This document shows positions 55,201-64,000 of a stretch of DNA of 64,000 nt, piece after piece; position 1 is the first letter of the stretch, and each line of letters opens with the position of its first letter. The notes beneath the pieces were generated by a model. The model searched no databases and had not been told where the DNA came from. It was given only the letters and a program-made list of their open reading frames with translations. The DNA is from Branchiostoma floridae (taxonomy: Eukaryota; Chordata; Leptocardii; Amphioxiformes; Branchiostomatidae). The position numbers were made by a program, and so were the translations under genes. The stretch covers positions 20,054,338 to 20,118,337 of the forward strand of contig NC_049983.1 of NCBI RefSeq assembly GCF_000003815.2. The letters run 5' to 3'.

Positions 55201-56681
55201 ACCCTGGGGTTTGATTGATTGATTGAAAATCCGTCATCTCATTATACTGTCGTTTGTTCCAGCCAAGCTATGCCGTCGTGGGTGGAGTGGATATAAGGGT
55301 CACTGCTACACGTTGGTGACAAAAGCAGACAACTGGCAAAATGCGAACTCAAAGTGTAAACAGGATGGTGCGAATTTGGCCTCTATCACCAGCCGTGAGG
55401 AGGCCAACTTCATCAACAATATCATCGTTGGTGGTAGGTTATACATGAAGCTCATTATCATCATAGACTCCAGCTAGAGTCAAAAGTTGTTCCAAAACAA
55501 AAGTGGATTAAACTTTTGACCGTCCTTGCAGTGGTCGTCAAATGTAATTGACAAAATAGCTAGATCATGTGGCCTTACGGACACGATGATGAAGAAGGAC
55601 AGCTGGGTTGGATAGAATATTTTCCTGTCTCAATTTAGTCAAATGAAACTGGCCAAAGAAGCGCTCCCTTTATAAGGTCAGCCGTTATGTCATTGGCAAC
55701 GAACAAGTGGTTACATATTTCTAATAAGTTAGCAAGCATTTCAAATAGCGCACCACGCTGGTAACATTAGGATATGTGTGTACATTGTGTTTTTCACAAT
55801 TGTCCAGATATCTAATTGATTTATATTACAAATGAAGAACAATTAGATGTCCTGGAATATTTGATGATGCCCTGCCTTTACTTTTGCGTATGCTGCACTG
55901 TGACATTAGGCCTGCCCGGTTATCATGACCACCAAATAAACCAGCGGGCTAGCGTACTTCACATTTCTTTGGCAAGAATCTTTTAATGAAAGGAACAGAA
56001 GTGATTAAATTAACATTTAAGCGCTCTCCATGGCGCACTGATTTATCTCATATTCCTACAAAGCATTCTTTTAGAAGATAGAACTAAAAGAAAATTGAAT
56101 CATGTCACTCACTCCTCAGGAACCATTACATGTATGACGAGCTGATAATAAACAAGATGCTTTCTATGGTCACAGCTCCTGTTGGGAACTGGGGTGTTCA
56201 TCTAGTCTGGTTTGGACTGAATCGCAAGGATGAAAAGTTCCGTCAGTTTACCGATGGGTCAAAGGTCACCTACACGAACTGGGAGCCGGGAGAGCCTAAC
56301 AACAATTGCAATATTATGTCATGGTTTGAAGGACAGGAATGTGTCGGTGTGTACTCAAAGGTGAGTACTTTAATTATCTGCGATTACATATTTAAGGTTC
56401 AAGAGGCTTAAGATAATCATGATAATAACTTAAGCGAAAACATAAGAACGATAAATTGCAGATAAATTAAGATAATGATATACAAGAAGAATGAAAGACA
56501 TAGGTAATTAAAGGTGAAATATTAGCTATTCTAGGACATATGAACAACTTAGTTCTAATTCCACCTTTTTTACCAGGATGGAGATGCCGGCCTCATTTTC
56601 CGCGTCCAGGTGAAGAGAGGACAGTGGAATGACGATCAGTGCTCCCGTCACTATCCCTTCATTTGCAAGCGTCCCAAATAA
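48710..56681 (+). CDS. gene C: type II membrane EGF-C-type lectin receptor, long form
   Basis: Predicted 733-residue paralogue with 14 coding exons: 48710-49238, 50112-50245, 50676-50865, 51410-51520, 52143-52253, 52937-53047, 53429-53539, 53973-54083, 54267-54377, 54735-54845, 55034-55144, 55263-55433, 56176-56360 and 56577-56681. All phases agree. The tail has 176 residues because a 35-residue tyrosine module (residues 97-131 and 132-166) is duplicated; the retained YDxP motifs are YDSP (128) and YDKP (147). Then membrane helix, stalk, eight EGF modules and a lectin domain with EPN and WND. The position equal to EGF 2 of A and B is deleted, while six further EGF exons give the longer stalk. 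Odd points: EGF 4 lacks its first cysteine, intron after EGF 3 starts with GC, and the lectin part 2 has an extra cysteine. It appears intact. Confidence 0.85.
49906..50040. repeat. (TG)n with AACGTTATG spacers in intron 1 of gene C
   Basis: TG tract regularly interrupted by TAACGTTATG three times, about 70 bp before the membrane exon. Confidence 0.93.
50112..50245 (+). CDS. gene C exon 2: transmembrane segment
   Basis: 134 bp, phase 1 to 0, after CTACCTTAG. Same helix core as gene A. Confidence 0.88.
50676..50865 (+). CDS. gene C exon 3: Ser/Thr-rich stalk
   Basis: 190 bp, phase 0 to 1, donor GTAAGC. NHS and NTT sequons kept. Confidence 0.87.
51410..51520 (+). CDS. gene C exon 4: EGF module 1
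   Basis: 111 bp, phase 1-1, begins DMIGC, nearly identical to gene B EGF 1. Confidence 0.9.
51538..51607. repeat. (CACT)n microsatellite beside EGF 1 of gene C
   Basis: About 70 bp, the shortest of the three tracts, starting 17 bp past the donor. Confidence 0.97.
52143..52253 (+). CDS. gene C exon 5: calcium-type EGF module 2
   Basis: 111 bp, phase 1-1, begins DRNEC. Confidence 0.9.
52937..53047 (+). CDS. gene C exon 6: calcium-type EGF module 3 with GC donor
   Basis: 111 bp, phase 1-1, begins DQNEC. The donor reads GAGAG|GCGAGT where the sister exons have GTGAGT. Confidence 0.88.
53429..53539 (+). CDS. gene C exon 7: EGF module 4, first cysteine lost
   Basis: 111 bp, phase 1-1. Begins DRNER: TGT (Cys) has become CGT (Arg), leaving five cysteines. 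Confidence 0.88.
53973..54083 (+). CDS. gene C exon 8: calcium-type EGF module 5
   Basis: 111 bp, phase 1-1, begins DLNEC, contains [12 protein letters not shown]. Confidence 0.9.
54267..54377 (+). CDS. gene C exon 9: EGF module 6
   Basis: 111 bp, phase 1-1. Begins DINAC, so the Glu calcium ligand is Ala. Confidence 0.9.
54735..54845 (+). CDS. gene C exon 10: calcium-type EGF module 7
   Basis: 111 bp, phase 1-1, begins DQNEC; the most diverged of the set (SPRWIG for DPGWTG). Confidence 0.9.
55034..55144 (+). CDS. gene C exon 11: calcium-type EGF module 8
   Basis: 111 bp, phase 1-1, begins DLNEC. Confidence 0.9.
55263..55433 (+). CDS. gene C exon 12: lectin domain part 1
   Basis: 171 bp, phase 1-1, [15 protein letters not shown] and [12 protein letters not shown]; donor GTAGGT. 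Confidence 0.88.
56176..56360 (+). CDS. gene C exon 13: lectin domain part 2 with EPN
   Basis: 185 bp, phase 1 to 0. WEPGEPNNN followed by an extra cysteine (NCNIMSW), then the conserved one in QECVGVYSK. The acceptor tract is weak (TATGGTCACAG). Confidence 0.87.
56577..56681 (+). CDS. gene C exon 14: lectin domain part 3 with WND, stop
   Basis: 105 bp, phase 0. RGQWNDDQC and FICKRPK, then TAA. One codon shorter than in A and B. Confidence 0.88.
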   Translation, partial: DGDAGLIFRVQVKRGQWNDDQCSRHYPFICKRPK

Positions 56682-56746
56682 CAATAATCCACCCTGTGAG
56701 AGAAACAAATACGACCTTGTATCTCCTAACATGGCTCTAGCTGTCG

Positions 56747-56752
56747 AATAAA
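56747..56752 (+). other. polyadenylation signal of gene C
   Basis: AATAAA 66 bp past the stop codon. Confidence 0.7.
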
Positions 56753-57793
56753 GTTAGCGGGGCGTTATATTGTTACCGTAAACGCCTAAGGAATAGTGGT
56801 ACATTAGTGTTATTATCATACAGACAATTCAAAGTCATAATGTTGACAAGTTGCAATCCATCATTCCTTCAAGTGCGCATTCGTAGCTTCTTGGCCGATC
56901 ATGAATGAACTGGTTTTGCTTACATTAACCGATGGGAATGGAGACGTCTGATTGGTCCATGCAGCCATGACCCAGCACTTGTTGTTATCTTTTTGTAACA
57001 ATCATGAGTTGTTTTCTTATTTTAATTGGATAACTCTTTTGCCTGATAACTAAATTGATTGTAATAAGTACTGTTTATTTAATACCCTTTTTTCATATGT
57101 TCAATAGCAGAAAAGCCCTGGTTACAAGTTTGTGACCGAGTACACTGTACAATTAATATGAATATCATTAGTATTATAAGTTTGAAGACTAAAAGGTTTT
57201 CTTGTATATTTGTATTCCTTGCTAGTTTGGAAGGACTTTTGAATATACCTGTGTGGCTTTACATGAGTACAATTTCTAAAATGTCATTTGGACGCCTGTC
57301 TAACGAGCGAAAACAATATTTCAACGGTTGGAATACTAGTTGCAAGATGATAGTTGACAGCTCAGAATGCATAGTTACAAACCTAGTTTTCACTGTTATG
57401 GTTGTTCTTACGTACCGATCCGAGTGAAATATGACATTGTGTGTGACAATTACTTAAATGTAATTTCGATAGCAGCTCATTGGAAGAAAAGACAGGTTGC
57501 AAAAAGATCTTGAGAAAGATTACATTATGTTTTACTCATCTTAATTAACTTGACTTAAGTGCAGAGAGATGCAGTGAAAATTGTACCTGTAGAGTTTACA
57601 TTGCCATTTGCCTATTTCTGGTGAAGTGCAATGGTAATGACTTAACGTTATTACTGAAAAGTATATCATAGTGAATATCCATATATAAGGAAAGGTCATG
57701 AGATGCATTGATTAGTCTTTCTGAATGATTTTGCTATGTACATGCTATATGTACTTAGTTACGTGTATGTGTGTGTGCGTGCGCGTGTGTGTG

Positions 57794-57842
<49 letters not shown>

Positions 57843-58768
57843 GTGTGCTAGTATGTGTGTGCGGGCGCGTGCGTGTGTGAGGCGCGGTGTATACACGATA
57901 TAGAATATAGGACATATATACAATCATTTTGTCAGTAAAAGATTCCTTAAATGTTATATAGCACCCGACAAACTTGAATTGTGTTGTAACTCGTAGATGC
58001 TAAGATTTGAATAGATCTGAATCAAAGCAAACAACATTTTTAAATGTAAACCTGAAAATGGTTTTCTGTGTACTCAGAAAGATGTAAGTTACACACTCAT
58101 ATGATGGCATTTGAAATTAAAACCTAGTTGTCACTACTATGGTTGTTTTTACATAGCAATCAGAGTAAAATAGATGCTAATGATGTGATATTAATATTCA
58201 ATAGCAATTACGTCATTACGGTTTGGTCACAGATCATTGTAAGAAAGGAATGGTTGTATCAAGAGCGATTTCTTAGTGCTTAAGTTATCTTACTTACTCA
58301 AGCTTATAAGATTTAATAAGCAGCGGAGAGAGACAAATGAATCTGTATATGTTGGAGGTGAGTAATAAGAATAAAGTACATCACAAGAAGCATTTTCTGT
58401 AAGTATTTTTTGGAAGGAAATTGAATACAGCGGCGCAACTCTCAGCGGGCAATGTTTCTTTTGGCGTTCACCGCAGGATCAGAAAGGAAAATAATTATTA
58501 GCGCAGGAACACATACATCAAAATGTTTCAGATAATAATAGTAACACCAATCTGATACTGTATAATTTTCCTGCATATGTCCGGAAGGCGTATGCTCCTG
58601 CTCTTATCGAGTTGCCTAGTTAATGGAACATATTTTGTGCACATCCACCATCGGCCAGTTGTCTGTTCCTGTCCAACGGGTCTTTCTACTTCGCTCCAGT
58701 GACTTTTGGACCAGTTTCCTGACAACAAGTCCCGAAATCTCTCCAGGTTTTGGACCTTGAGAGCCAAA
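56753..58768. other. 3' flank of gene C and upstream of gene D
   Basis: Matches the gene B 3' flank to about 58300, including a TG/CG tract at 57763-57875. The last 450 bp is unique and should hold the gene D promoter; I see no clear TATA box. Confidence 0.6.
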
Positions 58769-58859
58769 ATGGGTTGTTTTCGGGCCTGTTCAGGATGGGC
58801 GAGTATTTTGTTTGTAGTTTTTCTACTGAATGCGGTCCAGACGGCGACGTCTTTTTCAG
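58769..58859 (+). CDS. gene D exon 1: signal peptide
   Basis: 91 bp, phase 1 end, donor CAG|GTAAGC. Hydrophobic core ASILFVVFLLNAV with likely cleavage near VQTATS. Confidence 0.8.
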
Positions 58860-60537
58860 GTAAGCTTCCATCGCCTCACTTTTTAGTACATGTGTTTTGT
58901 GTGACTGAATATGGGTCACATTCCATATTTCTGTTATGATTATCTGTTAGTGTCAGTAAAACATCATGGTGATTCTTCGGTCACATCATGCACGTACAGT
59001 TTTATATTACATCTGTAATATCTGCCAAGTATGTTTTACATGTTTTACAAGATTTAGCTCTTGTTTGTGTGCCTGTACTGTGTAACCAACAATCGACAAG
59101 GCATGCTTTAACTTTTGGCGTTGCTGTTGGTCAATACGATTCTCTTCTCGATGTGTGCGCTGTGAGATACCTTTTAGGTCACATGATAGCAGTAATATTC
59201 ATTTTAGGTCACAGCAAGGAATATCAATGTTATCTGAACATACATCATGGGGTTTATATCAATGCGAAATGAATTTATCCAATGGGTATGATGATGTCAA
59301 TCATAGAAACGAGCATATGTAGGCAGGAGATACTGACTTCTTCCCGACAACGTTTACATTTGTTTCTGGTCGGGAAACATTTGATTTTATTCAGAGAGAG
59401 TATCTGTTGGAGTGTTTCTGCTTGTAAGAAACAGCAAAATGTTCAGAAAATGCTATTTTGTGTGTGTGTGTGAATCATATGGCTGACTTCACATGACATA
59501 CAATGTACTGTAAACTAACACAAATGCTAGACAGAAATATTCTAAGTGGAAGCGGAATAATTCTGACATGTGTAATATACACGTGAACGTCGTCTCTAAT
59601 GTTTCAAACACCGCCAATTGCTGAAGGTGACGATAAACTGGCAAACACAAAGAGCTGGGATGAACACTGAGTTGTCTGTTAGATGAGGCGAGCCCATGGC
59701 TGGAGGCTTGCAATTTTTGAAGTCAGGGCAGGTGGTCCAACAACATGTCAGACAAATCTGTGCCCAATCCACAAACATTTATACATGTAGAGGACGAGGA
59801 CAACCAGGGTTACTTGCTCATCACTATTTCAGTTCATAGCTCGCTGGTGCTTTTCAACACTCTGTGACAAAACACAGAAAGACAAATATTCAAATTGTTT
59901 TACACCTTATTTACAAATGACATAACTAAACATAGAACCAAATTGACAATACACAGGACTAGACCACAGGTTGTACCAGAGTCGATCATTCTGCTGGTAG
60001 CCCTCGTACCCAAAACTACACACTAGGGGTGGGTACCGGTACAGAAAATTCAGGTCCAGGTCCGGTTCAGGTCCAAATGATCAGGTCCGGACCTGAACCT
60101 GGACCTGATTCAGTATGACTCATACCAATTGTCCATTTCACTACAAAGAAATATGTTTGGCGGGGTATTAGACTTACACTGGCGTTTTAAAATCCTACAA
60201 CGCTAACTGCACCTGTACGATTGACTGTAAACCTTGGTAGAAATTACTATAAAGTCTACTCTACTTCACTCTTGTCATTTTCTTCCAACTGCAAGCGCCA
60301 AAACGTGTGAATGCCTGATAAAATAATATGTTAATTTTCTAATCGGTCCAACATCCGGTCCACCTAATTTTTTCAGGTCCGGTTTTTCTGGACCGGTCCA
60401 ACAAGAAAAACCGGTTTTGTACCGGTACGCTGTACCGATACCCAGCCCTACTACACACCATTTGTAGGAGAGAAATCCAGATGAAGACAATCTACAGTGC
60501 CGTGTGTGTGTGTTTGTGTGTGTGTGTGTTTGTTTGT

Positions 60538-60576
<39 letters not shown>

Positions 60577-63500
60577 GCAATGTATTTTCAACAGACTCAC
60601 TATCAAGTTGAAATCTTTGAGCTAAGTCATGGAACCTTGTCAAAGGTCGGAAGATTTTATGATAACGTTATCAATGACTGAGTGAGGCAATGACACGTAC
60701 TGCCTTTCTCTCCCCATAGCCGTCAAGGATGTGTCTAAGGACCACAGAAGGAGAGATATGCTGGGAATCTGGTCTCCTCACAAGACCCGTGTGGTACATC
60801 CGTACTTAGAGGCCCTTCGTCAACGGTAAACATTCTTCACTAGCAATATAAAACCCTATAAAGAGAATTACGAGATGCGTAGTTTTCAATCTGAAATTTG
60901 ACTTATAGCTCATTGTGTATCCATACTTAGCATGTCCATGTTTTACCAATGAGGTGACCAGAACGAGGAACATGTATCCTATCCTTTTCTGTTGTGACAA
61001 ATTAATTTACAAATCCAAAAGGTGCTAATGCATTACTCTCCAAACAGGTTCGGCTGTTTTTGCGTGTTTTAGACGTTTTTATCGGGACTTCTTTTTTGTG
61101 CTGTTTTCTTTCTGTCTTTTACCTGTCACAAAGAAAGCACCAAAACACGTAAGAAACAACCTGTTTGGAAAGTATTAATGTTTGCAGTTTCTATTTTACT
61201 AGTGTTATTGTCAATTCTGATGACATTACCACTTTTTGTCCAATATGTCCATACTCGGTACTCCTACTGTAACTGCTTTGTGCGAATTTCAGCTTTTCAA
61301 ATATATATAAGGACATGATGGAGAGTGCTTTGATGTACTCTGGCAAAAGATACAGATTTTGCACACAAACTAACAGTTTATTTACCTCCCTCTTAGGCTC
61401 GACAGATACAGACAATCAGCTGCCAGAGCACATGAAAAACAAATCAGACAAAATGACTTGCCAAGCAACATCGCCGAGAGTGTGGAACACTCTAGCTATA
61501 GCGGTGGGACGGAAAGCAAATCAGCAGGTAATGTACATGGATGGCGCAAAAGTGTTTAAGGTGTTCTTATTGTGTCCGTATTCGTTTCGATTTTGGGGAC
61601 TTTTTAGATTATTTCGTTGAAGTCCATATTGTCAATTCTGGTGATATTCAAAATATCACGTTAATGTACGCTTGGATGATTGCATAAATCATGATTATTG
61701 TTACATGTCCTTTTTCGCAATAGTGAGAGATTTGAACCCGGAGACCCGCCGTAAGCAGCTGGATATTCTTCACAAGATGAAAGACAAGATTGACATGTAA
61801 GTACGTGTACTTGTCAATTTAAAAAAAAAACGATATGTACGTCTGGTCTGGCCACGACATGACCACATCGGAACGCACTGCAGATCTCCTGCCCAACACA
61901 ACACGGCAAGAAAACGATCTAAACCTACGAAACTACAAAATAACTTTAACACCCTGCCACACCATTAGTTACCAAAAAATAGCCCAGGACGATCACTGTT
62001 GAGACTTTTGAATAACGAAAAATGATATGTTACAATCATACAAGAGTTTTACAAGAATAATAAACCACTCATTCATTCATACAGATGCTGCAAACTGAAG
62101 GGATGTCAGAACAATCCGTAAATTTAGATTTATTTGTTATCGTTGAAGTTAAGTCCCTCCTGTTTGATGTTCAATGTGTATGTACTTCTACTTTTAATTC
62201 TTTTGCTTGAATTTCATATCCTGAAGTATTTACAGATATAATGAAGAATGGATAATTGTGCTGGCAAAAGGCACACTTTAGTCAGAGTAGGTGCTGCACA
62301 CACAAACCAACCGTTTATTTACCTTACGTCTAGGATGGACAGGCACAGACAAGAGGCCGCCATAGCACATGAAAAACGAATCAGACAAAATGACTTGCCA
62401 AGCAACATCGCCGGCAGTGTGGAACACCCAACATATAGCGGTGGGAAAGAAAGCAAATCAGCAGGTATGTACATGGATGGCACAGAAGTGTTCAATGTGT
62501 TCTAGTTGTGTCTGTCTTTGTTTAGATTCTTAAGGTTATTCTGGTGTAGTCTATGTGGTCGATTCTGATTACATTTAACATCAATATATCACGTTAATGT
62601 ATGCTAATGTTTAAACAGGTAACAAACTTAAATAATTGCATAAATTGTGATAATTCTTATATGTTCTTTTTCGCCAAAGTGAGGGATTTGACCAAGGAGA
62701 CCCGTCGTAAGCAGTTGGATATCCTTCACGAGATGGAAGACAAGCTTAACATGTAAGTAACGTTACATGTACTTGTAACCCCCCCCCCCCCCAAATAAAA
62801 CTATATGTGCGTCTGGTTTGCCCACGGAATGGCCACATTGAAAGGTATTGCAGATCTCCTGCCCGACACAGCACGACAAGAAAACGACCGAAACCTAAGA
62901 AGCTACAAAAATGACTTTGGCAGCAACCTGCCCATTAGTTACCAAAATAGCCCAGTACCGTCACAGTTGAGACGGAAAACGGTAAATTGTATTTGCATTT
63001 TTATGACTATATTGTTTAGAATTAATGTACGCGAAACAATGTTTTACAAGAATAATAAACCACTCATTCATTCATATGTATATCACAAATTGACGGGATG
63101 CCTTAGGTTCATTTGGTAGTAGTGATATCGCGGTAGTAAATTCCCACGACGCTACTATTATTGCTCAATGTGTACGTACTTCTACTGTAATTCTTATGTG
63201 TGAATTCCATCTTCAAACATTTACAGATATAATCAAGAAGGGATTATTATGCCCTGGCAAATGACATACTATAATTGTAGATGTTATACACACAAACCAA
63301 CCGTTTATTTACTTCACCATCTAGGATCGACAACTACAGACAAGTAGCTGACAGAGTTCATGAAAAACAAATCATGCAAAATGACTTGCCAAGCAACATC
63401 GCCGGTAGTGTGGAACATCCAAGCTTTAGCAGTGGGACGGAACAAAAATCAGCAGGTATGTAGAAACATTCCTAGGGTAAAGATGGACATACTTGAGATA

Positions 63501-64000
63501 ATACTTAAGTAGATATGGACACTCTGCATAGATATGGGCACTGGGTGTACCAGAATCGTTAATTCTTACTGTTGACCCTCGTGCTCGTAGCCTGAAGCAT
63601 ACACTATTACAGAGGAACCCCGAAGTAGATCTAGCTCATTCCAGTGTTTGTCGTTTATTTACACAACAAACTTAGATACATGCAATTTGCAAAAACGTTC
63701 TATTTTTCTTTCACAGAAGTGAGAGATTTGAATGAGGAAAATCGTCGTCGTAAGCAGTTGAATATCCTTCACCAAATGCAAACCAATCTTGGCATGATCA
63801 TGAAAGAGGTCAAACATGAGATGGAGGAAAAGAAAGGTGCAGTAAGTGAATCTCAGGATAACGCAATCGACACCGATCATGGCAAAAGAATCACCATTCA
63901 GCTTGCTCCCGATGGTGGCGTTAAAATCGTTCCTAAAACGCCAACGACGGAGGCTCCAGTCGTAACCAAACCGACAACAAACACGACTGATCAGGCTAAC
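58769..64000 (+). CDS. gene D: secreted helical repeat protein (partial, 5' part)
   Basis: Eight coding exons seen (58769-58859, 60720-60825, 61397-61527, 61724-61796, 62334-62464, 62680-62752, 63325-63455, 63717-end). Phases agree at every GT-AG junction. The ATG has a strong context (A at -3, G at +4) and starts a signal peptide (MGCFRACSGW then ILFVVFLLNA). After a linker, three tandem 68-codon units follow, each a 131-bp exon (RQxA..AHEK.I.QNDLPSNIA.SVEH) plus a 73-bp exon (VRDL..ETRRKQLDILH.M.DK). In the third unit the second exon is longer, predicted helical (MKEVKHEMEEKK), then turns Thr/Pro-rich (TPTTEAPVVTKPTTNTT). The frame is open at the window edge. I do not recognise the family; a secreted coiled-coil stem preceding another domain is an inference. 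Confidence 0.75.
60024..60450. mobile_element. hAT-like MITE in intron 1 of gene D (427 bp)
   Basis: Ends TAGGGGTGGGTACCGGTACA and complement of TAGGGCTGGGTATCGGTACA, flanked by 8-bp direct repeats CTACACAC (60016-60023, 60451-60458), the hAT target length. The inside repeats CAGGTCCGG and GGACCTGA. The rest of the intron holds no recognised feature apart from a TG tract at 60501-60575. Confidence 0.88.
60501..60575. repeat. (TG)n microsatellite
   Basis: TG/TTTG tract just after the hAT-like insertion in intron 1 of gene D. Confidence 0.95.
60720..60825 (+). CDS. gene D exon 2: basic linker
   Basis: 106 bp, phase 1 to 2, after CTCTCCCCATAG. Encodes SKDHRRRDMLGIWSPHKTR and ends LEALRQR. Confidence 0.75.
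61397..61527 (+). CDS. gene D exon 3: repeat 1, first half
   Basis: 131 bp, phase 2 to 1. LDRYRQSAARAHEKQIRQ, then NDLPSNIAESVEH. Confidence 0.8.
61724..61796 (+). CDS. gene D exon 4: repeat 1, second half
   Basis: 73 bp, phase 1 to 2. VRDLNPETRRKQLDILHK, amphipathic helix. Confidence 0.8.
62334..62464 (+). CDS. gene D exon 5: repeat 2, first half
   Basis: 131 bp, phase 2 to 1, highly similar to exon 3. Confidence 0.8.
62680..62752 (+). CDS. gene D exon 6: repeat 2, second half
   Basis: 73 bp, phase 1 to 2, VRDLTKETRRKQLDILHE. Acceptor CAAAG is unusual (AAG), but the phase and paralogue alignment fix it. Confidence 0.75.
63325..63455 (+). CDS. gene D exon 7: repeat 3, first half
   Basis: 131 bp, phase 2 to 1, IDNYRQVADRVHEKQIMQ, then NDLPSNIAGSVEH. 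Confidence 0.8.
63717..64000 (+). CDS. gene D exon 8: repeat 3, second half, extended; open at edge
   Basis: Starts like exons 4 and 6 (one extra codon), then stays open for 94 codons to the window end through a helical and a Thr/Pro-rich part. A GTAAGT at 63843 could be an internal donor. Confidence 0.65.

Overview
The window is eukaryotic, metazoan DNA, most likely from a lancelet (Branchiostoma). This is inferred from small intron-separated exons with GT-AG borders, phase-1 EGF exons, C-type lectin exons and a dense load of short DNA transposons, a tRNA-derived SINE and LINE fragments. Lancelets are known for very large C-type lectin repertoires. No transcript or database was available, so exon borders come from splice consensus, phase bookkeeping and mutual alignment of the paralogues.

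The core (about 6-58 kb) holds three full-length paralogues of one receptor-like gene. Gene A is on the minus strand (16536-7329). Genes B (24920-33155) and C (48710-56681) are on the plus strand. A and B are head-to-head arms of a large inverted duplication whose centre lies between 19980 and 21391. B and C are a direct duplication. Each gene encodes a predicted type II membrane protein with the same order: an acidic cytoplasmic tail of about 140-176 residues with one YxxI and paired YDxP tyrosine motifs, one membrane helix, a Ser/Thr-rich N-glycosylatable stalk, a string of 37-residue EGF modules (4 in A, 4 in B, 8 in C), and a C-terminal C-type lectin domain with EPN and WND motifs, which predict calcium-dependent mannose-type binding. 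The copies differ in informative ways. B has a chimeric stalk exon whose splice donor was hit by a transposon, and another element 40 bp from its start codon. C has a duplicated 35-residue tyrosine module, more EGFs, one EGF missing its first cysteine, and a GC-AG intron.

From 58.77 kb to the end is the 5' part of an unrelated plus-strand gene (gene D). It has a signal peptide, then a secreted helical protein built from three tandem 68-codon units, each split over a 131-bp and a 73-bp exon. It is cut off by the window end and I do not recognise it.

The rest is repeats. The first 6 kb is mostly satellite-like 163-bp repeats and a tandem duplication. An approximately 10.5-kb block (37.6-48.15 kb), absent from the B unit, sits upstream of gene C. 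It contains a LINE reverse-transcriptase remnant split by a TTAA-flanked element, a retro-inserted ORF with 24-bp target duplications, pieces of Harbinger-like elements and two assembly gaps. Elements with target duplications readable in sequence are at 11103-12093 (TTA), 27322-28209 (TAA), 43434-45212 (TTAA), 48189-48432 (TTA) and 60024-60450 (8 bp, hAT-like).
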